Positions 1-11,366 of a stretch of 51,398 nucleotides of DNA are shown here, in pieces. A model generated the notes under the pieces. It ran no database searches. It saw only the letters and a program-made list of their open reading frames with translations, and was not told the origin of the DNA. How positions within the stretch are numbered: the first letter of the stretch is position 1; the number at the start of each line of letters is the position of its first letter. The DNA is taken from positions 435,075 through 486,472 of the forward strand of contig RHPI01003599.1 of NCBI GenBank assembly GCA_009103225.1. Direction: 5' to 3'. The translations under genes and the position numbers were made by a program. The stretch comes from Chlorokybus atmophyticus (Eukaryota; Streptophyta; Chlorokybophyceae; Chlorokybales; Chlorokybaceae).

Positions 1-32
<32 letters not shown>
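1..32. repeat. AT dinucleotide microsatellite at window edge
   Basis: Uninterrupted AT repeat running into the left edge of the window, so its full length is unknown. It lies within or near the continuing CCT4 gene, downstream of the fourth exon seen, and so is probably intronic. Confidence 0.95.
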
Positions 33-35
<3 letters not shown>

Positions 36-107
36 CACCAACACACTCACGCATGCAGACAATCACTTGCACATATCCAACGACTATCAACCATCAGCAA
101 CTCTCAC

Positions 108-1717
108 CGCAGCATAGTCTTGGACGATAACCGAGTTTTCTATGTCTGTTTTCGGAGGCGACAGCTGGAACTGTATCAACCCAATCCTTGCGTTGGCTAT
201 TGAGGTGGGCCCGCCGGCGGACTTGGCCGACTTCTGATCAAACACCAGACCATCGACCAGCTCCGAGTCATCAACAGTGCCGCCCAGCTTTTGCACAATG
301 CGAATGTCGCGCAAGTCCACCGATCCCGGTCGGTCCGGGTCAATCACGCGAAGCACGCAGTCAACGGCCATGGGCGCCAGTAGAGAGGAGTACTGACTCA
401 CAACCTGCTCAACACAAGCGTTGCAATTATGTGCAACAGCACAACATAGCAACATCCATGCATTGCAATCAGAAGCAACACCAGCAACACGGTAACATCC
501 ACATTCACATGCATAGCAACATGGCAACATGTTGCTTTGCTTGTGGTGCTGTTTTATCCGGAGCCAACAGATGCACTGCAACTTGAGCACAGAAACAAGA
601 CAAAGCGCCGAATCATGTGTGCACGTGCATGCAACAATGCAACGGAACCTGTTACTGGTCACAACAGCAGAAGCACACTGACCTTGCTTGCAAGTGAAGT
701 GGTAGCGCTTTTCAAAAGCGACTCCCTGTCTGTGAGTTCAATCGGAATGGCCATCCCTTGGTACACCTTCAACCAACATAATCACAAAATGAGGGTTCCT
801 TGCGTGGCACTGCAGCACACACAACACTACACACTGCTTGGGTTTGAGAGCGACCACCTTGCAAACACACCCGACATCAGCGCACCTCAACAGCCTTGTT
901 GGCAGCCCTGAAGAGCGCCTCTGATATGATAGTGGGGTGGATGCCCTTCTCCAGGAGCTCCATGCACTTGGCCAGCAGCGCGCCCGCCAGGACAACCACC
1001 GAAGTGGTGCCGTCCCCCGCCACAATGTCCTGCGACTTGGCCAACTCCACCAGCATCTTTGCTGCGGGTTGCGTGACCGACATCTGCGATGGAAACACAC
1101 GCATTGTAGCAACAACGACTGCAACAAGCTACTTGATCCGATTGCAATGGTAATTCTGAGAACAAACATGCACATGTAATCCAATGCTTACATGCACAGT
1201 GCACAAGCAGCAATGCAGTAACTAAAGATTGCAAGTGGTTGCCAATGTGAAATTGCGTTTTCTGTTGACAAGCTCTTCAATATTTAACTTTGCTTGCTGG
1301 ACATTTCTAAAGCACGAAAGAACGTGCCATAAGCATGCAGACCTTGATACATCCTCATGGGTGGCTGATGTAGCCTTGCATTGCATGCAGGTGTGAGTGA
1401 GGTGTACAATGCATGGGTGTGCACTTGTGAGGAAGCACGCGACGGATCTGTGAAGCGCTGACCTTATTGAGGATGGTGGCGCCATCATTGGTAATGATGA
1501 CCTCGCCGTCCGCCGCCTTGAGCATCTTGTCCATGCCCTTGGGGCCCAGGCTGGTCCGGACAGCGTCCGCAACGGCCTTGGCGGCCATCATGTTGGTGAC
1601 CCTGACGTCATCCTTGCGCTTGTTCTCGCTGTACGTCTCGCCCTTCCTGCCACCACTGCCCCCTCCCCCAGGAACCACCCCTGCATCCCCCATTGCCACA
1701 ACGACACCCACACCCAC
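108..1717 (-). CDS. CCT4: T-complex protein 1 subunit delta (CCT4), 5' part
   Basis: This is the delta subunit of the cytosolic chaperonin CCT/TRiC, an ATP-driven folding ring for actin, tubulin and other proteins. Four exons are read on the minus strand: 1463-1717, 886-1083, 683-766 and 108-404, all in phase 0. They give 278 residues, about half of the usual length of about 540; the gene continues off the left edge through a GTGAGA donor at 101-107. Diagnostic segments are the ITNDGATIL loop, the nucleotide-binding GDGTTS motif, [11 protein letters not shown], the [12 protein letters not shown] helix and the [17 protein letters not shown] start of the apical domain. The order and spacing match CCT4 rather than other CCT subunits. 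The N-terminus is extended and glycine-rich. A second in-frame ATG lies eight codons downstream at 1693, so the start is uncertain by those residues. Glutaredoxin starts 218 bp away, head to head. Confidence 0.95.
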
Positions 1718-1935
1718 ACCGCCGCCGCCGCCGCCGGAAAGAAATGTAAGACAAAATTGCGAGAAACACTTTTAGGGTTTTGTTTGACGGTTACAAACTG
1801 CAGTCAAACAACTCAGTTCCTTGTGCAGCTAAATTGCATGCGGTTTGACTGGTGTCAAACTGAGAAGGCCACGTAGCTGGCGTTGTGGGCGGCGGCGGCG
1901 GGAGGACGAGGTGGAGGTGAAGGAGGAGGAGTTGC
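1718..1935. promoter_or_regulatory. Shared upstream region of CCT4 and glutaredoxin with paired GTTTGAC sites
   Basis: This 218-bp region separates two head-to-head start codons, so it should hold both promoters. It contains four copies of a 7-mer as two inverted pairs: GTTTGAC at 1782-1788 with GTCAAAC at 1803-1809, and GTTTGAC at 1843-1849 with GTCAAAC at 1854-1860. The second pair is a perfect hairpin with a 4-base loop. The TTGAC core resembles plant W-boxes, and TTAGGGTTT near 1772 resembles a telo-box; both are resemblances only. A CCG-rich run follows the CCT4 start on its 5' side. Confidence 0.5.
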
Positions 1936-2799
1936 ATGGGCTCACAGGCCAGTAGACCATCCGTAATGGCGGCTGCTCAGAAGGCTAAGAGCGCGGTGGC
2001 GGAGAACCCCGTGGTGGTGTTCAGGTAGGTCTGGGGCCAAGGTGTCGGCCAGCACATGCCTGACCGTCTTGTCGTCATCGTTGGCATGTCGTTGACATTG
2101 ACCCTTCTGAACTAAGTCCTCCTTGTATTCTCTCCGCAGCAAGAGTTACTGCCCATACTGCATAAGGTACTTACCATGCTGCTGAGCTTGACAGCAGTGG
2201 TGTTGTGCATGTTGCTGCTTGAAACCTATGAATTTTCCTCAAACAGCTTGAAGAATCTAATGGCCAAGCTTGGAGTCAAGGCGAAGGTGTTTGAGCTGGA
2301 CCAGCAGTCAGACGGCAGCGACGTTCAGGCTGCCCTTCAGGAGTGGACTGGCCAGCGGACGGTTAGTACATGCACTTTGTATACAGTGTCACAGCTAAAT
2401 TAGAAAAGATGTCCTTGTCACTCCTTGATTTGACTTTGGTTTTTACTGCAGCGTGTGTGCACAATTAATCTGTCTTGCTCTTCAGGTTCCCAACGTGTTT
2501 ATAGGTGGCAAGCATGTCGGAGGCAATGACGGTGAGTGGTACTATGATGCCATGCAAGATGATCAGTCAGTTTCTTGCCTATACTAGGCAAGCCATTGCC
2601 TAGTATGCAATGCAGGTTTCAGTTGAGTCAATGTGTGATAGTATTATTAGTTGCGTGTGAGTGAGCATTTATTCTGTTTTCTGTTCTGCTCTAATCGAAT
2701 GGTTGGTTTCTCTTCACAGTTTGTCCTGCTGCAGATACCGTGGCGCTACACAGCGCGAACAAGCTGGTGCCAATGTTGAAGGCTGCGGGCGCATTGTGA
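1936..2799 (+). CDS. Dithiol glutaredoxin, CPYC type
   Basis: A glutathione-dependent oxidoreductase that reduces protein disulfides and glutathione mixed disulfides. Five exons, 1936-2024, 2140-2166, 2247-2361, 2486-2531 and 2735-2799, give 113 residues, the usual size of a class I glutaredoxin. The active site C34-P-Y-C37 lies in a 27-bp micro-exon. The glutathione-site elements T77-V-P (cis-proline 79) and G89-G90-N-D92 are present, and the C-terminus ends NKLVPMLKAAGAL as in this family. No convincing signal or transit peptide is seen; residues 1-15 (MGSQASRPSVMAAAQ) are polar and alanine-rich, so cytosolic is the simplest reading. The start is the first in-frame ATG; a second ATG ten codons later is possible. 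The shared promoter pairs it with CCT4. Confidence 0.93.
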
Positions 2800-4144
2800 G
2801 GGGGCATGTCTCGCTTCTCAGTGTGGTTTTGTGCATAGTAGATCAGGGTTGGGTCATTCTTTTCCTGCAATAAGGTGGGCACGTTGTGGAGGTCCTTGAG
2901 CAGGTTTTCTTATGACACTTGTTGAACTTAAATCCTATCAGCACAGGTGTTGCATACAGGATTCAACATATGGATTTAGTCACTCATGCGACACTAGCAG
3001 CATCGTCAAGTGGGGGAAGGTTACAGAGTTACCTGCCGGGTTGCTCACGTTGATGATGCCGCCGCTACTGCTGCACATGCGTGCGATGTGAACATGTTGG
3101 TGTTGTTGGCGATCTAGAACACTGGAGAAATGCACATATAGCCAAGTGATGGTACACAACAGCAGCAACAGGGTGCAAAACTGCCCACACACATTTATAC
3201 TATTTGCTTATGCGCCCATGCCAACACACAACCCTTTACCCCACACCTCCACCGCTGATGCTGACAGTCACTACAACATGAGTGCGCATGCGCGCCAGAT
3301 TGCTAGCGCTGATCAAAGCAGCATGCAGTGAGCAGAGCGGGGCAGTGAGCGGGACTGCCATACGGATGGACCCTCAGCCCAAGCTGGATAGGACAGAGCG
3401 AAGGGGCGGGGCAGAGAGTGGACGGCAGGGAGGAGAAGGAGAGAAGGAATGACAGGAAGAGCAGAGGCGGAGGGAGTGGGACGCTGTGGGTGCTGCTGCT
3501 TTTTAATTGCACCCGCTGACTGCTGAGTTGGAGACGTTAAACCTCACCATAAATCGCAGGTGATTACACATGGAATTGTCTACCCAGTACACATGCATGC
3601 ATGCCGGTTGATCTAACTGGTTGGGTTAGTAGTGAAGGCAGGTAGGTAGCAAGTAGGTTGACCGCTGGTGGTGAATGGAAGTGCTTGGTGGTGTGGTGAG
3701 ATGTCTTGCATTGCATGTGTCACACTCCCATGCATGCCACAACTTCCGCATTGCATATTGTAGCTACGTACAGCTGCCTACGCAACACACACAGCAGCAT
3801 ACCCCTTTTATACATGCGCACACACACAAAGACCAACCGCAGTGAATCGGACCAGAGCACTGGCCTTTGTTATTTTACAAGCATGAACTTATTCCCATGA
3901 CAGCGAAAGTCGCTCAACTGTCATGTCCATGTCTTCCCCAACTACTGCTGAGTCAGGTCTTTGTCAACTGACTCAGTGTCCTCAGTCAACGCTAGTATCC
4001 ACGTTACACCATCTTGATGACCAAAACTGATAGCTACCAACGCCGGGGCACTGACTATCAACCGGGCACCCTTGATACAACCCTACAAAAAAACAGAAAC
4101 AACAATGTGTCGCTGTGTTGCTCACTCTCTCCGAGTGCTGTGTG
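2800..4144. other. Convergent intergenic region, no gene recognised
   Basis: This region lies between the 3' ends of glutaredoxin (+) and the atypical SDR (-). 3320-3500 is strongly purine-rich on the plus strand (runs of GGAGAAGGAGAGAAGG type), giving a spurious serine/proline ORF on the other strand. Two minus-strand snippets look mildly protein-like: about 2855-2907, and 3017-3055 with a GGIINVSNPAG peptide flanked by AG and GT. No continuation could be joined to either. I see no RNA gene. Confidence 0.5.
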
Positions 4145-5719
4145 TCACTGCGCGTATATGGCCACCAGCTTGCGCCACACATGTATGTCCTCAACGCGTA
4201 TGAGCTGCCCGCGCACGTGGGCATTTCTCTTGTTTACCAGGTTGAGGATTATGCGTGCAAACAATCTGCTCGGCAGCGCGTTTTCCGGCTTCAGCGCATC
4301 GTACAACTCATCCGTCTCGACACGCATACCTAAACACAGCTTTGCATTAAGTGTGCGCGCTGCCGCAATATATTTCAACAATGTAACACGCACACACACT
4401 CGCACACACTCACATGCGCACACACATAGACACACGCGCGCGCACACGGTCACTCACCGATCAACAAGTTGTTCACGCGCATTTTGTGTTCGGACGCTTC
4501 ATTCATTGCAGTGTATGCGAGCGCCTTCACAGTCGCGGCTGCCACACCTGCATTGAACATACAAACCCACTCAGCAACCTCACCATGGAGAACCAGTTAC
4601 TGACAGCCAATCAAAGAGATGTACAAGCAGGCATTATCTTGGATTGCCACACATATGCACAGACTTCCATAGCACAGGCCAGAGGCAGGCACACACGCAA
4701 CGAACCACATACTACCGCCTATGTCACACATACTTACCGGTGGCTCCTGTGTTGGGGTTCTCTGCGGCGCATCCTGTGAGAAACGTCCACGTGGTGTGGT
4801 CGCGGTCGAGCATGTGGGCCGCGAGGGCGCGCCAGACGAGGAAGTGCGGGTCTACGTTGCACACCATGACGTTGCGCCACTGCTCAGGCGTCATCTCGTG
4901 CATCGGCGGCAAGCTGTGGTACGGACCCATCGCACCCACCACGTGGTCAATGTGACCAAACCGCGCAAGCGCCTCCTCCAAAACCTGCGCAAAATGAGGG
5001 TGTTTCCTTACAACTTCAACTGAACACATGTCTGTGCAGAAGCAAACAGTCGCAACTTGAAGAGAATGCACACACGTATGACGCATTCATAGGTTGCTGT
5101 GCATGCGCGCATGTGCCTCGCGCGGGGGTAAGTGCACGAATGAATGTGTGGATGCGTTCAGCGCAGGTGTCTAATACAACATCCTGGCGCAGGAGGTATA
5201 TGTCACACAAAGCGGAGTTATGCTGAACGCAGGCAGATCCGACATGAGCAGGCGCAATTCAAGTCGGAAGACACAGCACCCACACGCGCGCAAACGTGTA
5301 CACGTGCACACGCACACGCACACGCACTGACTGCACTGCGCCACTCCCCCTCCCTCACCTGTCTGGACCCCTCTTCCGTCCTGACGTCCGCCTTCACCGC
5401 GCACAGCCTACCGCTCCTGGCGAGTGCCGGGCCGACCATGACCCCGAGCCGCTCCATCCCCGCGTCGGTGGCGCAGGGGGCCACCACCGCCACGCCGTGC
5501 TCAAGGAAGGCGCGGACCACGCCGTTGCCGATGTTGCCGGTGGGGTTGACGACCACGGCGACCTGGAGGAGGGGATTGTTGTGGTGGTACAACATGGCAT
5601 TTGCTATCGAAGCATGCACGTGTGGCTCCAAGAAGTGTGACATACACGCTCACGCACAGGCACGGGCACACGCACAACATGACATTATGGCTCACCGTTT
5701 CCTCATCTGGCAATGCCAT
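4145..5719 (-). CDS. Atypical short-chain dehydrogenase/reductase lacking the catalytic tyrosine
   Basis: A Rossmann-fold protein of the SDR superfamily. Five exons on the minus strand, 5696-5719, 5359-5562, 4738-4984, 4458-4547 and 4145-4329, make an open frame of 249 residues, the typical SDR length. Exon 1 is only 24 bp and supplies the start codon and eight residues. The nucleotide-binding loop reads NPTGNIGNG at residues 14-22, in place of the usual TGxxxGIG. Residues H-I-D-H-V-V-G-A occupy the NNAG region. Where classical SDRs carry YxxxK, this protein has A162-A-T-V-K166: the lysine is kept and the tyrosine is alanine. The serine position is also not obvious, in TGCAAENPN. It may bind a dinucleotide without reducing a substrate, or use other residues. 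The substrate is unknown. It lies head to head, 1.1 kb away, with a canonical SDR. Confidence 0.85.
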
Positions 5720-6856
5720 AGGTGCAGATGCTCAGGCTGGCCCCGTTGCTGTGGCAATGCCGGAGGGAGAGCCCTGGCTGGCCTGCCTGGCCTGACGTGG
5801 CCTTGGCTGCTAGCTCGGTCCAGCCGCCAGCATGTCTCCAGCAAAGGGGAGGAGGGGAAGCAACAGGGGCAGGCAGGCAGTTACTTCTCAGCTGACGCAA
5901 GCTTCTCCCCACCTTACCTCCTCACCCCGCCGCCCCACCTCCTCAACCACGCCGCCTACCCCTTCGCCGCCACGCATCGATTTGCCTTAATTTGATTTTG
6001 TCGTTTTTGTCCCCCCACCCAAACTGCGCTCGTTTCTTGTTCCGACGTGTCGCTGACGTGTGAGCGAATTTCTCACACTGAGAAAGGCAAGCAGCCAAAA
6101 AGGGGACCTTTGATGGAAGTTGAAAAGGTAGTTATGCCCCGGCGGTTATGCTACGCACCGCTTCAGTGGCTGCGGAAGTTACCGGCGAGCGGTTCCTTGC
6201 TTGGAAGCTATCGCGGGCGTGGACAGTCCACCCGGCCGGTCAGCGACTGGAGAATCGATAGAACCGTCGCGCTGGGCACAGTGTGCAGCACACTGGACGC
6301 CGGTGCGAGTCACGGTGCGAATCACGACGGCGTCGTCTACCGGTCACCAATCGGTTAATGTGGCAAGAAGATTGCCCCTTTCCTTGCCACGAGCTGAACT
6401 TCCGAAATCGCTGACGGCAAGCTACTCGTCAGCACGTGCGCAACGTCGACCACTGACACACACAAGATCTCACACCCGACTTTACCGTGTCACGCGGCTG
6501 ACATGGTCAGCCACTGACACTGTCAGCCGCATAGGTTACGCCGACGTACGATTCTGAGGCTAATCGTCGACGCAGCCACGCGGAGCTGCGCAACCCGTAC
6601 AGTATGTGCCGTCGTCAGGTGCTTAGTATTTGGCCAAGGCTGCGCAGCACCGCGTACCGTACCAGTAAGCAGCATCGTCCAGCGTGCATGGACATGAAAC
6701 GCATGCTATAGGCAGCGTATGGAGTGTTCATGGCAAATCCACCGAACATTGTTAATGGATTAGTGGCTGTATGCGTACATAAGGTTGGCAATCGTATGCG
6801 TATAGCAGAGCGCACATGCCAAAGGCGCTGCTGACTGCATGCACGTGAGGGATGTG
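5720..6856. promoter_or_regulatory. Intergenic region between two divergent SDR genes
   Basis: About 1.1 kb between two head-to-head SDR start codons. 5773-5808 carries GGCCTG/CCTGGC repeats of the kind also seen in two other divergent promoters here. 5890-5990 is C-rich and pyrimidine-biased. 6100-6600 has several open frames but no family signature and poor codon character. A hairpin lies at 6494-6530. No gene is called. Confidence 0.5.
6494..6530. repeat. Hairpin, perfect 10-bp arms
   Basis: GCGGCTGACA at 6494-6503 is exactly complementary to TGTCAGCCGC at 6521-6530, with a 17-base loop that itself contains TGGTCAGCCA, a variant of the arm. It lies 327 bp upstream of the classical SDR start. 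It could be a dimeric protein site or a relic of a small inverted-repeat element. Confidence 0.7.
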
Positions 6857-8570
6857 ATGATGGCGGCGGCAGGGGCCGGGTTGGCGGTGGTGACGGGGGC
6901 CAACAGGGGCATCGGGTTGCAGCTCTGCAAGGACCTTGCCGCGGCGGGCAAGGGCGTCGTGCTTGCTGGCCGGGACGCGGTGGGCGTCGACGATGCTGCA
7001 CAGAGCATCAGGTAGGTGTGAGCGCCTGAGCCGTACAGCATCCATCCAGCTGTTAGTCTTGGCGTCACTAGCCAAAGCATACATGCATGAGTTTCTACGC
7101 GCAGTTTGTTTACACCAGTTTCCCATCATCTTGTGTCATGTGTCACATCCGTAGTGCAGCTCACATGCATGGCTGTTTTGCAGCTTTGAACAATGTGCGT
7201 GCCACTGTCTATGGTTGGTTTGTTTTGAGCAGCGACTGATTAGGGTTTGATCATGGCTAGGTTGGCGCATCCAAAGGTGCATGTGGACGCACTTTCGCTA
7301 GATTTGGGGGATCGCAGCAGCATCGCCAATGCAGTTGCTGAGATAGCCAGGAAGTACGATCAGAAGGTGAGTGACGCAGTGAGTGAGTAAAGCTCTCCAT
7401 TTTCAATGCATGCAGATGCATACGAATTTGTGTCGTACAATGTCCCATGTAACAGGTTGGCGAGTGTGCATAAACGTTTCCTTGAATTGATACACAAGCA
7501 TAGGTGCATGCGCTCATGTATGCATGTGTGCGCGCGTGCGCGTTTGCACAATCTACTTGCTGCGTTGCCTTGATGATGTGATCAAGGTGTCGTCAATCTG
7601 CCGTCTATTGGCATCAACGACACCACGCACCAGGTGACGCTGCTGGTGAACAACGGCGGCGTGTACGAGGACGGTTGGACAGAGGACACTTTCAAGCACG
7701 TCGTGGGCATCAACTACGCTGGCACCAATGTGCTCACGCTCGCGCTGGTGCCACACCTTGCAAATGGCGCACGCATCATCAACGTCTCCTCCGGCTACGC
7801 TCAGGTAGGACTTGGCACGCACTTTCTCTCTTGCTGTCTTTTGCAGGATAACGCTCTCATTGCTTGCCACTCATGCTTCTGATACGGTTGACTGCCTGAA
7901 TGATGCCTGCCTGAATGTTGAACGAACAAACCCAAGTTAGGCCTCTAAGCTTGCAGCATTTCAACTTGAGCTGTGGTGCTTGCCGATTGTAATGCAGCGC
8001 AGCTTCTTGTCGCCTGAGTATAGGAGGTTGATTGAGAGCGCTCAGAATTTGGACGACTTGGATGCGATCAAGTACATTGCCACAGACCAGCACATGGACG
8101 CTATCAACCCTCAGCGCGCCGTCGTGCAGGGCCCATCAGTCCCGTGTTACAAGGTGGGTTTGCAGCTTGCATGCACTTGAGGACTTGCGTAGTCTTGTGA
8201 AGTAGTAGCGTTATGGGTTTGAGAGCATGTCTCAATGTGTCATGCAATGCAGGTGTCCAAAGCAATGCTTAATAGGGCAACGGAGCTGCTAGCACACGAC
8301 AAAAGGTTGACCGAACGCGGGATTACCATCAATGCTTGTAACCCAGGTAAGCTAGGAAGCGATTGTTGGTTGCAATAGATTGAATCCTTGATATATCTGA
8401 TCAAATCAAGACTTGCCACCTGCAAAGGTTGGACGCGTACACGGTTGGGTGGGGAGCGCGCTGTGCGCAGCGTTGAAGAGGCATCCGCATCACTCATGTG
8501 GTTGTGCACATTGTCGGGTGATGTGCCCACCGGGCAATATCTGTTTGATGGGCACAGTCAACCACTGTAA
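6857..8570 (+). CDS. Classical short-chain dehydrogenase/reductase, carbonyl-reductase type
   Basis: An NAD(P)H-dependent carbonyl reductase-like SDR. Six exons, 6857-7011, 7261-7366, 7634-7804, 7998-8153, 8253-8346 and 8428-8570, yield 274 residues. The dinucleotide loop TGANRGIG is at residues 13-20, NNGG at 93-96, the catalytic serine in NVSSGYAQ at 139-140, and the YKVSK motif gives Y195 and K199. PGWTRT and a VRSVEEAS segment in the C-terminal half match the carbonyl reductase/menthone reductase-like group. The longer segment between the serine and the tyrosine (about 55 residues) is also typical of that group. The substrate cannot be told. All catalytic residues are present, unlike its divergent neighbour. 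The exon 3 acceptor was placed at CACCAG before 7634, because an earlier AG runs into a stop. The start is the second of two adjacent in-frame options: ATGATG at 6857 was taken and ATG at 6852 is followed by a stop. Confidence 0.92.
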
Positions 8571-9180
8571 TGCAATGAGCACTGCAGGGCGACTGATAGC
8601 CAAGAACTGCATCCTATAATATATGTATGTACAAACAGTATGGTGGTTGCAAGTACGCAGAAGGTCTTGACAACAGAGTATGAGAACAGGACTCTAGCTG
8701 CACTTGTTTTTGTCTCCGTCCAGTGCTGGTTACAAAGGAGTACTATCACTGTGTGTTGATTGCTTAAATTGTAGTGAGCCATACATGACTTATACCTTAT
8801 ACATGCATAGCTCGCATGCCATAACATGCGGTTGTGCACAAATGCCTTCCATGTTATCGATGCATTTGTTATTATGCCGTTTTGTGCGCGTGTGTTAACA
8901 CAAGCCTTACTAACCATCTGCAAACACTTGATACGTTGTAAGGGTACTTCCATAGCACGCCTTTGTTGTTGTTGTTGTATAAGTTAATATACTGTTACAC
9001 ACCCCGCCTTCCGCCTTTATAGACATGTGTGTCATTGTTACCTACACCAGACTTTGGTGGCATTGTGGCGTGGTAACAGTGGGAGCTAGGTGGGAACAGA
9101 TACGTGCAATAGCGCATGATGTGCAACGTGCTTGTCTTGGCCATTAATTGATTGTTGCTTTCAAGTTGTATTTGTCCATG

Positions 9181-9791
<611 letters not shown>

Positions 9792-9958
9792 GACGCACGC
9801 ACGCACGCATGCACGCACGCGCGCGCCAACTTCAAGCACATGGAGGGAGTTAAGCTGAAAAACGTGAACATCCTTGCATGTATGTGTCTAGATGGGTTCA
9901 AGGGGCGATGGTTAGCTAGCTGATGTGACAACTATAACGTGGTGGTGGTTGTGGTGTG

Positions 9959-10009
9959 AACCTTGTGAGTGCTTTGTGCTATGCCATAGCACAAAGCACT
10001 CACAAGGTT
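9959..10009. repeat. 51-bp perfect palindrome
   Basis: The 25 bases at 9959-9983 are exactly complementary in reverse to 9985-10009, with one unpaired base at 9984. The arm begins AACCTTGTGAGTGC. It lies 170 bp after the CT tract, in gene-free DNA. Such near-spacerless palindromes are unstable in most genomes, so it may be recent or a template-switch product of replication or of the assembly. Confidence 0.9.
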
Positions 10010-11366
10010 GCCATGCACGACACATGCGGCCTGGCAAAGTGCTGCATCGCATTTCCTTGTACACGCTTAGCAAATGCACTTACGCACCGTGCGTCGTGAC
10101 GAGCGCACGCATTTACCCATGCTACGCAGGTGCACACAAGTGGCACGTAAGTGTCCAGTTTCAGCATACGCTCGCACACACACATATAACAGCCTCGCGC
10201 TTATCCGGTACACGCACGCACACACACGCTAAGCACACACATGCACACACGCGCAGGCATACACCCACGCTCAGCACATACACACGCATGCGTGCATGCA
10301 CGCTCTCACACATTTTTAGCACACGCACGCATGCATATGAACCCATACGCCCATTTCCATAACATCATATGCCGGTAGCCGTGTTTTTGATTTGTTTGGC
10401 GGCGCCACTCCTTTGACATCAGCATGTTGCGCGACAAGAATGTGATACAACGTCGTGTGGGTGCTTACATGATGCAATTCATCTTACAGCTTTATAATGC
10501 TGACCGAGCATGACCATGTATGTTGCATGCAAAAACCAACCTCAAGGGTGTCGTCGTTGCCTCCACCGCAGGCTATTTTATTTTGCCTCTCGCTCTCTTG
10601 ATCGCCGTTAAACTTCTAGCGGTTGACGGGCTACAATAATACCATTGTGACGGTCCCTCTGTGAAGATTGCCGCAACGAGTGCACAAATTTGATGATATT
10701 TGTTTAGGTCATGGATTGTGGTATGTCATCGCGGACATGCGCATGCCCGCGCGTACACAAGCACATATGCATAGCATGGCAAGCGGAGCAGGCACAACAA
10801 GCAGAATAAGTTAATACTACACCTGGGGCCATTTACTATTGCACGCATAGCAGCGTTGCGCACACATTGCACGCACGCATACTCATAGTTAGGTGAGAGC
10901 AGGATAGGCTAAGCTACGGCTATACCCCCTAGCGTAATAGGTCTTCCTATGTGTGTGTGTTTATTGCCGCTAAATAGATAGGGCGCATTGATCACCGCAC
11001 CTCATGTATGTGTGTTGTAGCAATGAGCTACACGCATGCGCACGCACGTGGGCTTGCTTGCACATATGCATGCCAACGCAAACATAACATTGAAAGGCTC
11101 ACGCATACTACCTCATTTATGACAAGCAATGCATCGCCATTCCATGTGCGACATGAAGTTTGTTGCGACTTCTCCACATCTTTCCTTCAACTGGAACTTC
11201 CTGTCACAGCGCTTCCAACTTCTCTTCCTGGAAGACAAGCATGCGCAGGGGCCGCTCGAGTTTTCCACAACACTTCCGGAAGCTTCACAAAACAACCAAA
11301 ACAAACCGGAAAACGGTAACCGTCAGAAAGCAGAGTTGAGAAAGCGTCTTGCAGGCAGTGCACAGC

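Noticed and set aside
2691-2907. Minus-strand frame NLLKDLHNVPTLLQEKNDP
   Set aside because: It overlaps the last glutaredoxin exon antisense, and no partner exon was found.
3017-3055. Minus-strand GGIINVSNPAG peptide resembling an SDR serine motif
   Set aside because: It is only 13 codons with plausible splice borders; no upstream or downstream exon could be joined, and the nearby SDR is complete without it.
5144-5995. 283-residue plus-strand ORF
   Set aside because: Antisense to exons 1 and 2 of the atypical SDR, with CACACG-type low complexity.
10160-10345. Possible tandem array or CRISPR-like repeats
   Set aside because: The ACGCACGC/ACACAC sequence is irregular alternating purine-pyrimidine; there are no constant repeats with unique spacers.
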